The position numbers and the translations under genes are program-made. Below are positions 8,015-15,965 of a DNA stretch of 46,211 nt, in pieces (position 1 is the stretch's first letter; each line of letters opens with the position of its first letter). The stretch is taken from NCBI GenBank assembly GCA_005881595.1, contig VBBY01000055.1:1-46211 (forward strand), read 5' to 3'. The stretch is from Betaproteobacteria bacterium. Its GTDB lineage: Bacteria > Pseudomonadota > Gammaproteobacteria > Burkholderiales > SG8-39. Below the pieces are notes generated by a model. The model saw only the letters and a list, made by a program, of their open reading frames with translations. It had not been told where the DNA came from and did no database searches.

Positions 8015-8886
8015 AGATCGACCTGCGACAAGTCGAAGAGGCGGCGAAGGAGCTCTACATCCGGGCGCTGAAGCGGCTGCCGCCCGATGTCAAGCAGGGC
8101 TTCGACGCGCTCGCGAAAAGCGAGACCGACGCCGGCGCGCGGCGCATGCTCGGGACCATGATCCGCAACATCGGCGTCGCCGAGGACACCGACAACCTGC
8201 TGTGCCAGGACACCGGGATCCCGATCTACAACGTGTGGATCGGGCGCGGGGTCGAGCTGGACGGCGTCGCGCTGAAGCTGGCCATCCGGCGCGGCTGCGA
8301 GCGCTCGACGCGCGAATACTCGTTCCGCTCGTCGATCGTGCATCCCACCACGCGCGTGAACGAGCAGACCTCGTGCGGCCGCGGCGTGCCGATCATCAAC
8401 GTCGATTTTTCCGAGGACGAGGAGTCGCTCGTGATCGAGATGCTGCCGAAGGGCTCGGGTTCCGAGAACAACTCGTGGCTCAGGATGGCAGTCCCCGCCG
8501 AAGGCGTGGACGCCATCAAGACGTTCGTGATCGATTGCGTGCTGGAGGCCGGCGGCAAGACCTGCCCGCCGACCATCGTCGGCGTCGGCGTCGGCGGCAC
8601 CGCGGACCTGTGCGTGCATCTCGCGAAGGTCGCGGCCACCCGGGCGCTCGGCACGCACTGCGACGACCCCGAGGGGGCCAGGCTGGAGGAAGAGCTCGGC
8701 CCGGCGGTGAACATGCTCGGCGTCGGTCCGCAAGGGCTCGGCGGCGATTCCACCGCGTTCGCGGTGCACGTCGAAACGGCGGCCACCCACATCACGATGA
8801 ACCCGGTGGCGGTGAACATGCAGTGTCACTCGGCGCGCCGCGCGCGCGCCACTTTCCGGCCTTCGGGCGTCGAGTATGGGTACTAG
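8011..8886 (+). CDS. Class I fumarase/L-tartrate dehydratase alpha subunit
   Basis: A 291-residue [4Fe-4S] hydro-lyase subunit that adds or removes water across a dicarboxylate double bond. CQDTGIP (C65), GSGSENNS (148-155, the substrate-binding loop) and CPP (C185) match the TtdA/FumA N-terminal domain; C96 or C122 could supply the third cluster ligand. The GTG start overlaps the stop of the binding protein (GTGA). Two-gene class I enzymes include fumarase and L(+)-tartrate dehydratase as well as mesaconase-type activities, and sequence alone does not separate them. The context (Sdh-like complex before, dehydrogenase after) suggests hydration of a fumarate-like intermediate. Confidence 0.88.
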   Translation: MKIDLRQVEEAAKELYIRALKRLPPDVKQGFDALAKSETDAGARRMLGTMIRNIGVAEDTDNLLCQDTGIPIYNVWIGRGVELDGVALKLAIRRGCERSTREYSFRSSIVHPTTRVNEQTSCGRGVPIINVDFSEDEESLVIEMLPKGSGSENNSWLRMAVPAEGVDAIKTFVIDCVLEAGGKTCPPTIVGVGVGGTADLCVHLAKVAATRALGTHCDDPEGARLEEELGPAVNMLGVGPQGLGGDSTAFAVHVETAATHITMNPVAVNMQCHSARRARATFRPSGVEYGY

Positions 8887-8900
8887 AGCTGCTTGATCGA

Positions 8901-9509
8901 ATGGCACACTACGAGCTCACCGCGCCGCTGACCGAAGAGGCGGTGCGCAAGCTGCGCGTCGACGACACCGTCAGCTTGAACGGCACGCTGTTCGGCATCC
9001 GCGACGCGACGCAGATTCACATGTTCGACCGCGGGCGCAAGACGCGCTTCGACCTCTCGGGCCACGCGGTGATCCATACCGCGCCGAACGTGAAAAAGGT
9101 GCAGAAGAGCGCCGCGTACCCGGCGGGCTACGCGCCGCTTTGCGTCGGCACCACCACCAGCGACCGCATGGAGCGCTTCACGCGGCCCCTGATGCAGCAG
9201 TGCGGCGTGCGGCTGGTGATCGGCAAGGGCGGCCTGCGCGACGAATCGCTCAGAGCCTTCGGCGATCTGGGCGGCGCCTACCTCGCCATCATCGGCGGCA
9301 CCGCGGCGCTGGAGACGACCTGGGTCGAATCGATCGAGGACGTGGACCTCGATGACCTCAATCCGGAATCGCTGTGGAAGTTTCGCGTTCGGAACTTCGG
9401 CCCGCTGCTAGTGGCGATGGACAGCCACGGCGGCAGCCTTTACTCGGAAGTGAAGCGCACAGCGCAGGAGCGCCGCGCGGCGGCGCTGCGCCGACTCGGC
9501 GTGCGGTAG
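8901..9509 (+). CDS. Class I fumarase/L-tartrate dehydratase beta subunit
   Basis: A 202-residue C-terminal domain of class I hydro-lyases, partner of the subunit encoded 14 nt upstream. HYELTAPLTEE and LRVDDTVSLNGTLFGIRD begin the domain; GPTTSxRM of fumarases appears as GTTTSDRMERF (about 78-88), and GKGGL followed by IGGTAAL completes the substrate site. The start is set at ATG 8901. Its TAG stop lies within TAGAAT, again a -10-like element before the next gene. Confidence 0.88.
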   Translation: MAHYELTAPLTEEAVRKLRVDDTVSLNGTLFGIRDATQIHMFDRGRKTRFDLSGHAVIHTAPNVKKVQKSAAYPAGYAPLCVGTTTSDRMERFTRPLMQQCGVRLVIGKGGLRDESLRAFGDLGGAYLAIIGGTAALETTWVESIEDVDLDDLNPESLWKFRVRNFGPLLVAMDSHGGSLYSEVKRTAQERRAAALRRLGVR

Positions 9510-9537
9510 AATCGCCGCACAACCCGAGGAGGAGTCC

Positions 9538-10491
9538 ATGCGATTTCTGACGCGCGCCGTCGCGCTTTTGACATCGGCGTTCGCGCTGGCCGGGCAGGCG
9601 CAGAACCTTTCGATCGCCACCGGCGGAACCGGTGGCGTGTACTACCCGCTGGGCGGCGGCATGGCGGCCGTGCTCTCCAGATACGTTTCGGGCATGCAGG
9701 CCACGGCCGAGGTGACCGGCGGCTCGGTGGCCAACCTGCAGCTCATCGGCACCGGCAAGCCCTATCTGGGCATGACCATGGCGGACGCGACGCTCGATGC
9801 GTACAAGGGCCAGGACAAGTTCACCGGCAAGCCGGTCCCGGTGCGCACCCTCATGGTGATGTATCCGAACCGCATGCACGTCGTATCGATCGAGGGCGCC
9901 GGCGTCAACAAGATCGCCGATCTGAAAGGCAAGCGCGTGTCCACCGGATCGGGCGGCAGCGCGACCGAAGTCATGGCGTTCCGCGTCATCGAAGCCGCCG
10001 GCCTCGACAAGGACCGGGACCTGCGGCGCGAGCGCCTCGGCGTCGCCGAATCGGTGAACGCGATCAAGGACAGGAAGATCGACGCCTTCTTCTGGGTCGG
10101 CGGCCTGCCGACCGCGGCGATCACCGACCTCGCCAGCACCCCGGGCGTGAAGATCAAGCTGATCGACCATGCCGACCTGGTGCCGGCGATGAACCGGAAA
10201 TACGGCGATCTCTATGTGCAGGACGTGATCCCGAAGGACATGTACCGCGGCATGGACGCCGACAACAAGCAGGCCACGGTGATGAACCTGCTGGTGGCGC
10301 ACCAGAACATGGACGAGAAGACCGCCTATAGCATCGTGAAGGCGGTCTTCGAGCACAAGGAAGAGCTGGTCCGCGTCCACAAGGAGGCGGAGAACTTCAA
10401 GCTCGAGAACCAGAAAAAGGAAGCCTCGCCGATCCCTTGGCACCCCGGGGCGGTCAAATACTTCTCCGAGAAGGGAATCAAGCTGCAGTAG
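9538..10491 (+). CDS. TAXI-family TRAP transporter solute-binding protein
   Basis: A 317-residue periplasmic receptor with a signal peptide (1-20) and the TAXI motif region SIATGGTGGVYYPLGGGMA (about 24-42). GSATEVMAFRVIEAAGL matches the central hinge of the family. An AGGAGG Shine-Dalgarno precedes the ATG. It delivers substrate to the fused permease encoded next. TAXI proteins bind organic acids such as glutamate or 2-oxoglutarate, but ligands are mostly unknown. Together with the Bug protein this gives the cluster two different receptors. Confidence 0.9.
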   Translation: MRFLTRAVALLTSAFALAGQAQNLSIATGGTGGVYYPLGGGMAAVLSRYVSGMQATAEVTGGSVANLQLIGTGKPYLGMTMADATLDAYKGQDKFTGKPVPVRTLMVMYPNRMHVVSIEGAGVNKIADLKGKRVSTGSGGSATEVMAFRVIEAAGLDKDRDLRRERLGVAESVNAIKDRKIDAFFWVGGLPTAAITDLASTPGVKIKLIDHADLVPAMNRKYGDLYVQDVIPKDMYRGMDADNKQATVMNLLVAHQNMDEKTAYSIVKAVFEHKEELVRVHKEAENFKLENQKKEASPIPWHPGAVKYFSEKGIKLQ

Positions 10492-10512
10492 GGCTGGAGC
10501 GCGCAACGGGCA

Positions 10513-12546
10513 ATGAGCGAAGAGATCGCCCGCATCCATCAGCCCGCCGCCGAAATCAGCGAGGAGGGGCTCAAGCGGGTCGAAGAGCTCATCGAGCGAG
10601 AGGAGGGCGTCCAGAACAGGTTCCGCGGGCGGCTCGGGGACTTCATCACGGCGGTGGCGGTCCTGATGTCGCTGTTCCACCTCTACGCCGCCTACCAGAT
10701 CGTGCGGACCGAGGTGCTGCGCGCGATCCACGTTGCGTTCGTGCTGTTCCTGTGTTTCCTCATTTTCCCGACCTCGCGGCGCTTCCGCCATCGCGTGATG
10801 GCGTGGGACTGGGCGCTCGCGGCGCTGGGCATCGCGATTGCGGTGTACCTGCTGGCGAACGGCGACGATTTCTTCGACCGCTCGATCCTGCCGAACAGCT
10901 GGGACGTGGTGTTCGGCGTGGCGCTGATCGTGCTGGTGCTGGAGGCGATGCGGCGCGCGACCGGCTGGGTCATGCCGGTGATCACCCTATGCTTCCTGCT
11001 GTACGCGATCTTCGGGCCCACCCTGCCGGCGCCCTGGACCCACAAGGGCTACGAGATTCCCCGGCTCATCGGGCACATGTACATGACGCTGGAAGGCATC
11101 TACGGCGTCGCGGTCGACGTTTCTTCGTCGCTGATCATCCTGTTCACTGTCTACGGCGCGTTCCTGCAGTACTCGGGCGCCGGCAAGTTCTACATCGACT
11201 TCTCGTTCTCGGCGATGGGCGGCAAGCCGACCGGCGCCGGCCGCACGGTGGTGCTCGCCTCGTTCCTGCTCGGCGGTCCTTCCGGGTCGGGCGTCGCCAC
11301 CACCGTGACGCTCGGCTCGGTCGCCTATCCGATGCTCGCCAAGGTCGGCTACGGCAAGGACGCGGCGGGCGGCCTGCTCGCCGCGGGCGGGCTCGGCGCG
11401 ATCATTTCGCCGCCGGTGCTGGGCGCCGCCGCCTTCCTGATCGCCGAGTTCCTCAAGATCTCGTACCTCGACGTGATCCTGATGGCGACGATCCCGACCT
11501 GCCTGTACTACCTCGCGCTGTTCGCCATGGTCGAGATCGACGTGCGCAAGTTCGGCATGCAGGACGTCATTTTCGAGCGCGTCGAATCGGCGTGGAACCT
11601 GAGCAAGAAATACTGGTTCCACTTCCTGTCGCTGGTGTCGATCGTGGTGTTCATGCTGTGGGGCTTCTCGCCCGTGATGGCGGTGTTCTGGGCGACGCTG
11701 GTCTCCGCGGTGACGAGCTTCCTGAGGCCCGACACCGCGCTCATTCCGTACCAGGTTTTCAGGAGAAAAATCCCCGTTGGCCGCGGCCTGTGGGACTCCG
11801 GGCTGGTGAAGGCGCTCGCCGGCGGCTCGCTCGGAGTGCTGAACGTCGCTGCCACCTGCGCCGGCGCCGGCATCATCGTCGGCACGGTGACCCTCACCGG
11901 CCTTGGCCTCAAGTTCAGCTCGATCGTCCTCGACTACGCCGGCGGCTCGCTGTTGCTCACCGCCATCTACACCTCGCTCATCGTCTGGATCGTCGGTCTG
12001 GCCGTCCCGGTGACGGCGAGCTACATCATCTGCGCGGTCATCGCCGCGCCGGCGATGATCAAGCTGGGCGTGCCGGATTTCGCGGCGCACATGTTCATCT
12101 TCTACTACGCCGTGCTCTCCGAGGTATCGCCGCCGACCGCGCTCTCGCCTTTCGCCGCCGCCGCGATCACCGGAGGCGACCCCTACAAGACGACGCTGCA
12201 GTGCTGGAAATACACCACCCCCGCGTTTCTCGTGCCGTTCATGTTCGTGCTCGACCCGAGCGGCACCGGACTTCTCCTGACCGGGTCCTTCAAGACCCTC
12301 GCCGGCGCCGACTGGGGCTCGATCGCGCTGGTGACCTTCACCGCCGCGGTCGGCATCGTGGCGCTCGCCGGCGGATTGCAGGGCTGGCTCTTCAAGCGCA
12401 CCAGCCTCGCGCAACGGATCATGCTGGTCGTCGCAGGTTTCCTGCTGGTGTATCCGAAAGCCTTGTTCGACGCCGTGGGCTTCGCGCTCGTGGTGCTGGT
12501 GCTGGTCATGCAATGGTTACCTCGCGCATCGACACGGACATCCTGA
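10513..12546 (+). CDS. TRAP transporter fused permease (4TM-12TM)
   Basis: A 677-residue inner-membrane permease that fuses the small (DctQ) and large (DctM) TRAP subunits, the usual arrangement beside TAXI receptors. After a soluble acidic N-terminus (1-45) there are hydrophobic segments in pairs, then the DctM signature region GGPSGSGVATTVTLGSVAYP (about 256-275) and the re-entrant loop region SEVSPPTALSPFAAAA. Uptake is driven by a sodium or proton gradient. The 3' end overlaps the flavoprotein gene by 34 nt in another frame, so the last residues lie on shared DNA. Confidence 0.92.
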   Translation: MSEEIARIHQPAAEISEEGLKRVEELIEREEGVQNRFRGRLGDFITAVAVLMSLFHLYAAYQIVRTEVLRAIHVAFVLFLCFLIFPTSRRFRHRVMAWDWALAALGIAIAVYLLANGDDFFDRSILPNSWDVVFGVALIVLVLEAMRRATGWVMPVITLCFLLYAIFGPTLPAPWTHKGYEIPRLIGHMYMTLEGIYGVAVDVSSSLIILFTVYGAFLQYSGAGKFYIDFSFSAMGGKPTGAGRTVVLASFLLGGPSGSGVATTVTLGSVAYPMLAKVGYGKDAAGGLLAAGGLGAIISPPVLGAAAFLIAEFLKISYLDVILMATIPTCLYYLALFAMVEIDVRKFGMQDVIFERVESAWNLSKKYWFHFLSLVSIVVFMLWGFSPVMAVFWATLVSAVTSFLRPDTALIPYQVFRRKIPVGRGLWDSGLVKALAGGSLGVLNVAATCAGAGIIVGTVTLTGLGLKFSSIVLDYAGGSLLLTAIYTSLIVWIVGLAVPVTASYIICAVIAAPAMIKLGVPDFAAHMFIFYYAVLSEVSPPTALSPFAAAAITGGDPYKTTLQCWKYTTPAFLVPFMFVLDPSGTGLLLTGSFKTLAGADWGSIALVTFTAAVGIVALAGGLQGWLFKRTSLAQRIMLVVAGFLLVYPKALFDAVGFALVVLVLVMQWLPRASTRTS

Positions 12547-14231
12547 TCCTCGGCTCGGGCGGCGCCGGCCTGTTTGCCGCGCTGCACGCCGGTCAGGCGG
12601 CGCCCGAGCTGTCGATCACCATTGCCGTGAAAGGCCTGCTCGGCAAATGCGGCTGCACGCGCATGGTGCAGGGCGGCTACAACGTCGCGCTGGCAAAGGG
12701 CGACTCGATCGAGCGCCACTTCATGGACACCATCGAAGGCGGCAAGTGGCTTCCCGACCAGGACCTCGCCTGGCAGCTGGTGACCCTGGCCGTTGAGAGG
12801 ATCCGCGAGCTGGAAAACGAGCTCGGCTGCTTTTTCGACCGCAATCCCGACGGCAGCATCCACCAGAAGGCCTTCGCCGGGCAGACGTTCGACCGCACCG
12901 TGCACAAGGGCGACCTCACAGGCATCGAGATCATCAACCGGCTCGCCGAGCAGGTCTGGGCGCGCGGCATCGCGCGGCTGGAGGAGCACCGTGCAGTCGA
13001 GCTGATAAGAACCAGGGATGGAAGCGCCCTGTCGGGCGTGCTTTTCGTCGACATGCGAACCGGCGAGTACGTGTTCGTGCGCGCCAAGGCAGTCCTGCTG
13101 GCAACCGGCGGCGGACCGACGATGTACAAGTACCACACGCCCTCCGGCGACAAGAGCTGCGACGGCCTGGCGATGGCCTGGCGCTCGGGGCTGCCGCTGC
13201 GCGACATGGAAATGGTGCAGTTCCACCCCACCGGGCTGCTCGCCGGCGCGCACACGCGCATGACCGGCACGGTGCTCGAAGAAGGGCTGCGCGGCGCGGG
13301 TGGGCATCTTCTAAATGGGGAGCGCGAGCGCTTCATGGGCCGCTACGACCCAAAAGCCGAGCGCGCGACCCGCGACATCGTCTCGCGCGCGATGTTTTCG
13401 GAGATTAAAAACGGCAACACCTCGCCGCACGGCGGTTTGTACATTTCCATGAGCCACCTCGGCGCGGACAACGTCAGAAAACAATTCAAGGGCATGGTCG
13501 AGCGCTGCGCCGATTGCGGCTTCGATCTCGCCGGCGGGCTGGTCGAGGTGGTGCCGACCGCGCACTACATGATGGGGGGCGTCGAATTCGCCGCCGACTG
13601 CCGCACCGAGCTGCCCGGGCTGTTCGTCGCGGGCGAGGATTCTGGCGGCGTGCACGGCGCGAACCGGCTCGGCGGCAACGGCGTGGCCAACTCCACAGTG
13701 TTCGGCGCCGTCGCGGGCGACTCGATGGCTGCCTGGCTGCGCAGGGAAGGCGCCCTGCGCGAGCCGGACCGCGCGGCGATCGAATCTGCCGTCGCGGCCT
13801 GCGAGACGCCGTTCAGGAACCGTCCTGCCAACTCAAATCTGGAACCCCTGCGAGAGAAGCTGTTCGAGACGATGTGGGAAAGGGTAGGCATCCTGCGCGA
13901 CGGCGCGGGCCTGGAGCAGGCGCTGCGCGAGCTTGGGTCCTTGAATGATGAGCTCGACCGTTTCGCGCTAGACGGGACGAACCGCGCCTTCAATCTCAGC
14001 TGGCACGACTGGATGAACCTGAAGAATTTGGTGGCAGTGAGCCGGGTCATCGCGGCAGCAGCGATCGCGCGCAAGGACTCGCGCGGCGCGCATTTCAGGT
14101 CGGACTTCCCCGAAACCGGGCCGCTGGACGAGTCAGCCTTCACCAGCATTCGATTTAATGAGGTGGCCATGCGGCCCGTGAAATTCACGCGCGTGCGTCC
14201 CGGGCAGACCTTGTTGAAAGATGCAGCCTGA
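12513..14231 (+). CDS. Fumarate reductase/succinate dehydrogenase-like flavoprotein subunit
   Basis: A 572-residue FAD subunit that completes the complex encoded at 5692-7051. The dinucleotide fold is ILILGSGGAG (10-19). Substrate residues are conserved: H238 in HPTG, E256/E257, R260, R287 and R292 in RDIVSR, H351 in TAHYMMGG and R385 in RLGGNG. The histidine that carries covalent FAD in SdhA/FrdA aligns with C48 (GKCGCTR), so FAD is probably bound non-covalently, as in L-aspartate oxidase. NadB itself is unlikely because membrane and Fe-S partners are present. The start ATG 12513 lies inside the permease gene. Direction of catalysis and substrate are unknown. Confidence 0.88.
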   Translation: MVTSRIDTDILILGSGGAGLFAALHAGQAAPELSITIAVKGLLGKCGCTRMVQGGYNVALAKGDSIERHFMDTIEGGKWLPDQDLAWQLVTLAVERIRELENELGCFFDRNPDGSIHQKAFAGQTFDRTVHKGDLTGIEIINRLAEQVWARGIARLEEHRAVELIRTRDGSALSGVLFVDMRTGEYVFVRAKAVLLATGGGPTMYKYHTPSGDKSCDGLAMAWRSGLPLRDMEMVQFHPTGLLAGAHTRMTGTVLEEGLRGAGGHLLNGERERFMGRYDPKAERATRDIVSRAMFSEIKNGNTSPHGGLYISMSHLGADNVRKQFKGMVERCADCGFDLAGGLVEVVPTAHYMMGGVEFAADCRTELPGLFVAGEDSGGVHGANRLGGNGVANSTVFGAVAGDSMAAWLRREGALREPDRAAIESAVAACETPFRNRPANSNLEPLREKLFETMWERVGILRDGAGLEQALRELGSLNDELDRFALDGTNRAFNLSWHDWMNLKNLVAVSRVIAAAAIARKDSRGAHFRSDFPETGPLDESAFTSIRFNEVAMRPVKFTRVRPGQTLLKDAA

Positions 14232-14724
14232 CTGGCCGCAGGAGGTTCACCGCGCGCTCTCCCTGGCGCAGGTACGCGTCGTCGGCTACGTGCCCGATGC
14301 CGGCCACTCGCGGCTGATCGAGCTGTGCCAGGGCGATCGAAAGATGCTCAGCGTGGTACTGACGACCGAGGAAGAAGGCATCGGCCTTGCGGCCGGGGCC
14401 TGGCTCGGCGGCGAAAAGAGCGTGCTTCTCATGCAGTCGAGCGGTGTCGGCAACGTCATCAACGCAGCCGGCCTGCTCAAGACCTGCCGCATTCCGCTGC
14501 TGATGATCGTCACCATGCGGGGCGAAGAGGGCGAGTTCAACTCGTGGCAGGTGCCCATGGGCGAGGCGACACCCGCCGTGCTCGAGGCGATGGATGTTCG
14601 CGTGCGTCGCGCGGCGCGAGCAGAGGAGATCGCGCCGCTCGTCGCCGATGCTTTGCGGCAGGAGCAGGCGACGGCGGTTCTGATCTCGCAAGGCGTTATC
14701 GGCATCAAGAGCTTTCGCCAATGA
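14221..14724 (+). CDS. TPP-dependent oxoacid decarboxylase alpha subunit (ComD-like)
   Basis: A 167-residue PYR domain of a two-subunit thiamine pyrophosphate enzyme. LTTEEEGIGLAAGAWLGG (48-65) contains the Glu that activates the cofactor, and QSSGVGNVINAAG (about 73-85) is typical of sulfopyruvate and phosphonopyruvate decarboxylases. ComD of coenzyme M synthesis has nearly the same length (about 169). The ATG overlaps the end of the flavoprotein gene by 11 nt and the stop overlaps the beta subunit start (ATGA). It would decarboxylate a 3-substituted pyruvate to an aldehyde. No glyoxylate carboligase or acetolactate synthase domain set is present. Confidence 0.85.
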   Translation: MQPDWPQEVHRALSLAQVRVVGYVPDAGHSRLIELCQGDRKMLSVVLTTEEEGIGLAAGAWLGGEKSVLLMQSSGVGNVINAAGLLKTCRIPLLMIVTMRGEEGEFNSWQVPMGEATPAVLEAMDVRVRRAARAEEIAPLVADALRQEQATAVLISQGVIGIKSFRQ

Positions 14725-15308
14725 CCTTGCACCGGCGCGAAGCAGTCAAAACCCTGCTTTCCGGGCGAGGCGAGCTTCTCGTCGTCGCGGGATTGGGCTC
14801 CACCGCCTGGGATATCACCGCCGCCGGTGACGCGCCGCTCAACTTTCCGCTCTGGGGCGCGATGGGCCAGGCGGCGATGATCGGCCTTGGGCTTGCGCTG
14901 GCCCAGCCCAGGCGAAGAGTGCTGGTGATCACCGGGGATGGCGAGATGCTGATGGGAATCGGCTCGCTCGCCACGATCGGCGCGCAGCAGCCGCCGAATC
15001 TGACGCTGGTTGTGATCGACAACGAGCGCTACGGCGAAACCGGCATGCAGGAGACGCACACCGCGCACGGCGTCGATCTGGCCGGCGTGGCGCGGGCTTG
15101 CGGCTTCGAGTATTCAAAGACGACTTCGAGCCTGAAAACCCTGCGCTCCATCATTCACGAAGGCGCAGGACCGAATTTCGCCGTCGTCAAAGTCGCCGCC
15201 GAGAAGCTGCCCCTGGTGCTGCCGCCGCTCGATGGCGTGGCGCTGAAAGACCGCTTTCGGCGCGCGCTGCTCGGCGACTCAGCCGAGGTGCTTTCGCAGA
15301 AACGCTAG
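14721..15308 (+). CDS. TPP-dependent oxoacid decarboxylase beta subunit (ComE-like)
   Basis: A 195-residue PP domain that holds the diphosphate of thiamine pyrophosphate: GDGEMLMGIGSLATIG (about 74-89) to VVIDNERYGETG gives the GDG-X-N magnesium motif. It pairs with the alpha subunit encoded just before and matches ComE of sulfopyruvate decarboxylase in size and order. Its 3' end runs 30 nt into the convergent dienelactone hydrolase-like gene. Confidence 0.85.
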   Translation: MTLHRREAVKTLLSGRGELLVVAGLGSTAWDITAAGDAPLNFPLWGAMGQAAMIGLGLALAQPRRRVLVITGDGEMLMGIGSLATIGAQQPPNLTLVVIDNERYGETGMQETHTAHGVDLAGVARACGFEYSKTTSSLKTLRSIIHEGAGPNFAVVKVAAEKLPLVLPPLDGVALKDRFRRALLGDSAEVLSQKR

Positions 15309-15947
15309 CGTGCGCTCCCGCGCCTGCTTGGCCGAAGGCGCGTGATACGACCCGCGGTGATCGCAGTTGAAGCCGTGATCCGCCGGGTAGAGGAAGATCT
15401 GCTGCTTCGGGTGCTTCGCGGCAAGCTTCTTCACGCCTTCGGCCGGGATCATCGCGTCCTTCTCGCCGAAGTGGCCCATCACCGGAACTCGCGGCTGGAT
15501 GTCGGTGTTGTCGAGGATGCCGCCGCCGTAGTACGGCACCGCGGCGGCGAGCCCCGGCACCTTTGCCGAGGCCATCCACGCGACGAACCCGCCCCAGCAA
15601 TAGCCGACGATGCCGACCCTGCCGGCCGGCGCAGCCGCCTTGACCGCGGCTTCGGCATCCTTCATGGCGAAGTCCAGGGTGATCTTGGCGCGCAGCTCGC
15701 GGCCTTTCTCGATATCGGGCGGCGTATAGCCGAGATCGACGTTCTTCTGCACGCGGTCGAACATCGCCGGCGCGATCGCCACGTAGCCGTCGGCGGCGAA
15801 GCCGTCGGCCACTTCCTTGATGTGGCTGTTGACGCCGAAGATTTCCTGGATGACGACGATCGCGCCGCGCGGCTTGCCGGCGGGGTCGGCGCGGTAGGCG
15901 GCGAGCCGGTGGCCGTCCGCGGCGGTCAGTTCGATGAGCTTGCCCAT
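15279..15947 (-). CDS. Dienelactone hydrolase family protein
   Basis: A 222-residue cytoplasmic alpha/beta hydrolase. The catalytic triad is C117 (GYCWGG), D164 (GEKDAMIP) and H191 (DHGFNC), with E36 in QEIFGVN, as in carboxymethylenebutenolidase. It would open a lactone or similar ester. It is the only gene on this strand in the cluster, convergent with the decarboxylase and divergent from the LDH2-type dehydrogenase with only 18 nt between the two start codons. Whether it serves the same pathway is not shown. Confidence 0.9.
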   Translation of the reverse strand: MGKLIELTAADGHRLAAYRADPAGKPRGAIVVIQEIFGVNSHIKEVADGFAADGYVAIAPAMFDRVQKNVDLGYTPPDIEKGRELRAKITLDFAMKDAEAAVKAAAPAGRVGIVGYCWGGFVAWMASAKVPGLAAAVPYYGGGILDNTDIQPRVPVMGHFGEKDAMIPAEGVKKLAAKHPKQQIFLYPADHGFNCDHRGSYHAPSAKQARERTLAFLRKHLG

Positions 15948-15952
15948 GGCCG

Positions 15953-15958
15953 TAGAAT
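15953..15958 (+). promoter_or_regulatory. -10-like TAGAAT before the LDH2-type gene
   Basis: Seven nucleotides separate this hexamer from the ATG at 15966 and there is no Shine-Dalgarno, the same leaderless-like layout as at 4229 and 7049. The whole divergent region is 18 nt, so the promoter must reach into the hydrolase gene. Confidence 0.4.
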
Positions 15959-15965
15959 CCTCGCT

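Noticed and set aside
8011..9509. Assignment of the class I hydro-lyase as the TCA-cycle fumarase
   Set aside because: It lies among transport and decarboxylase genes and has the two-subunit form shared with tartrate dehydratase. The specific substrate is therefore left open.
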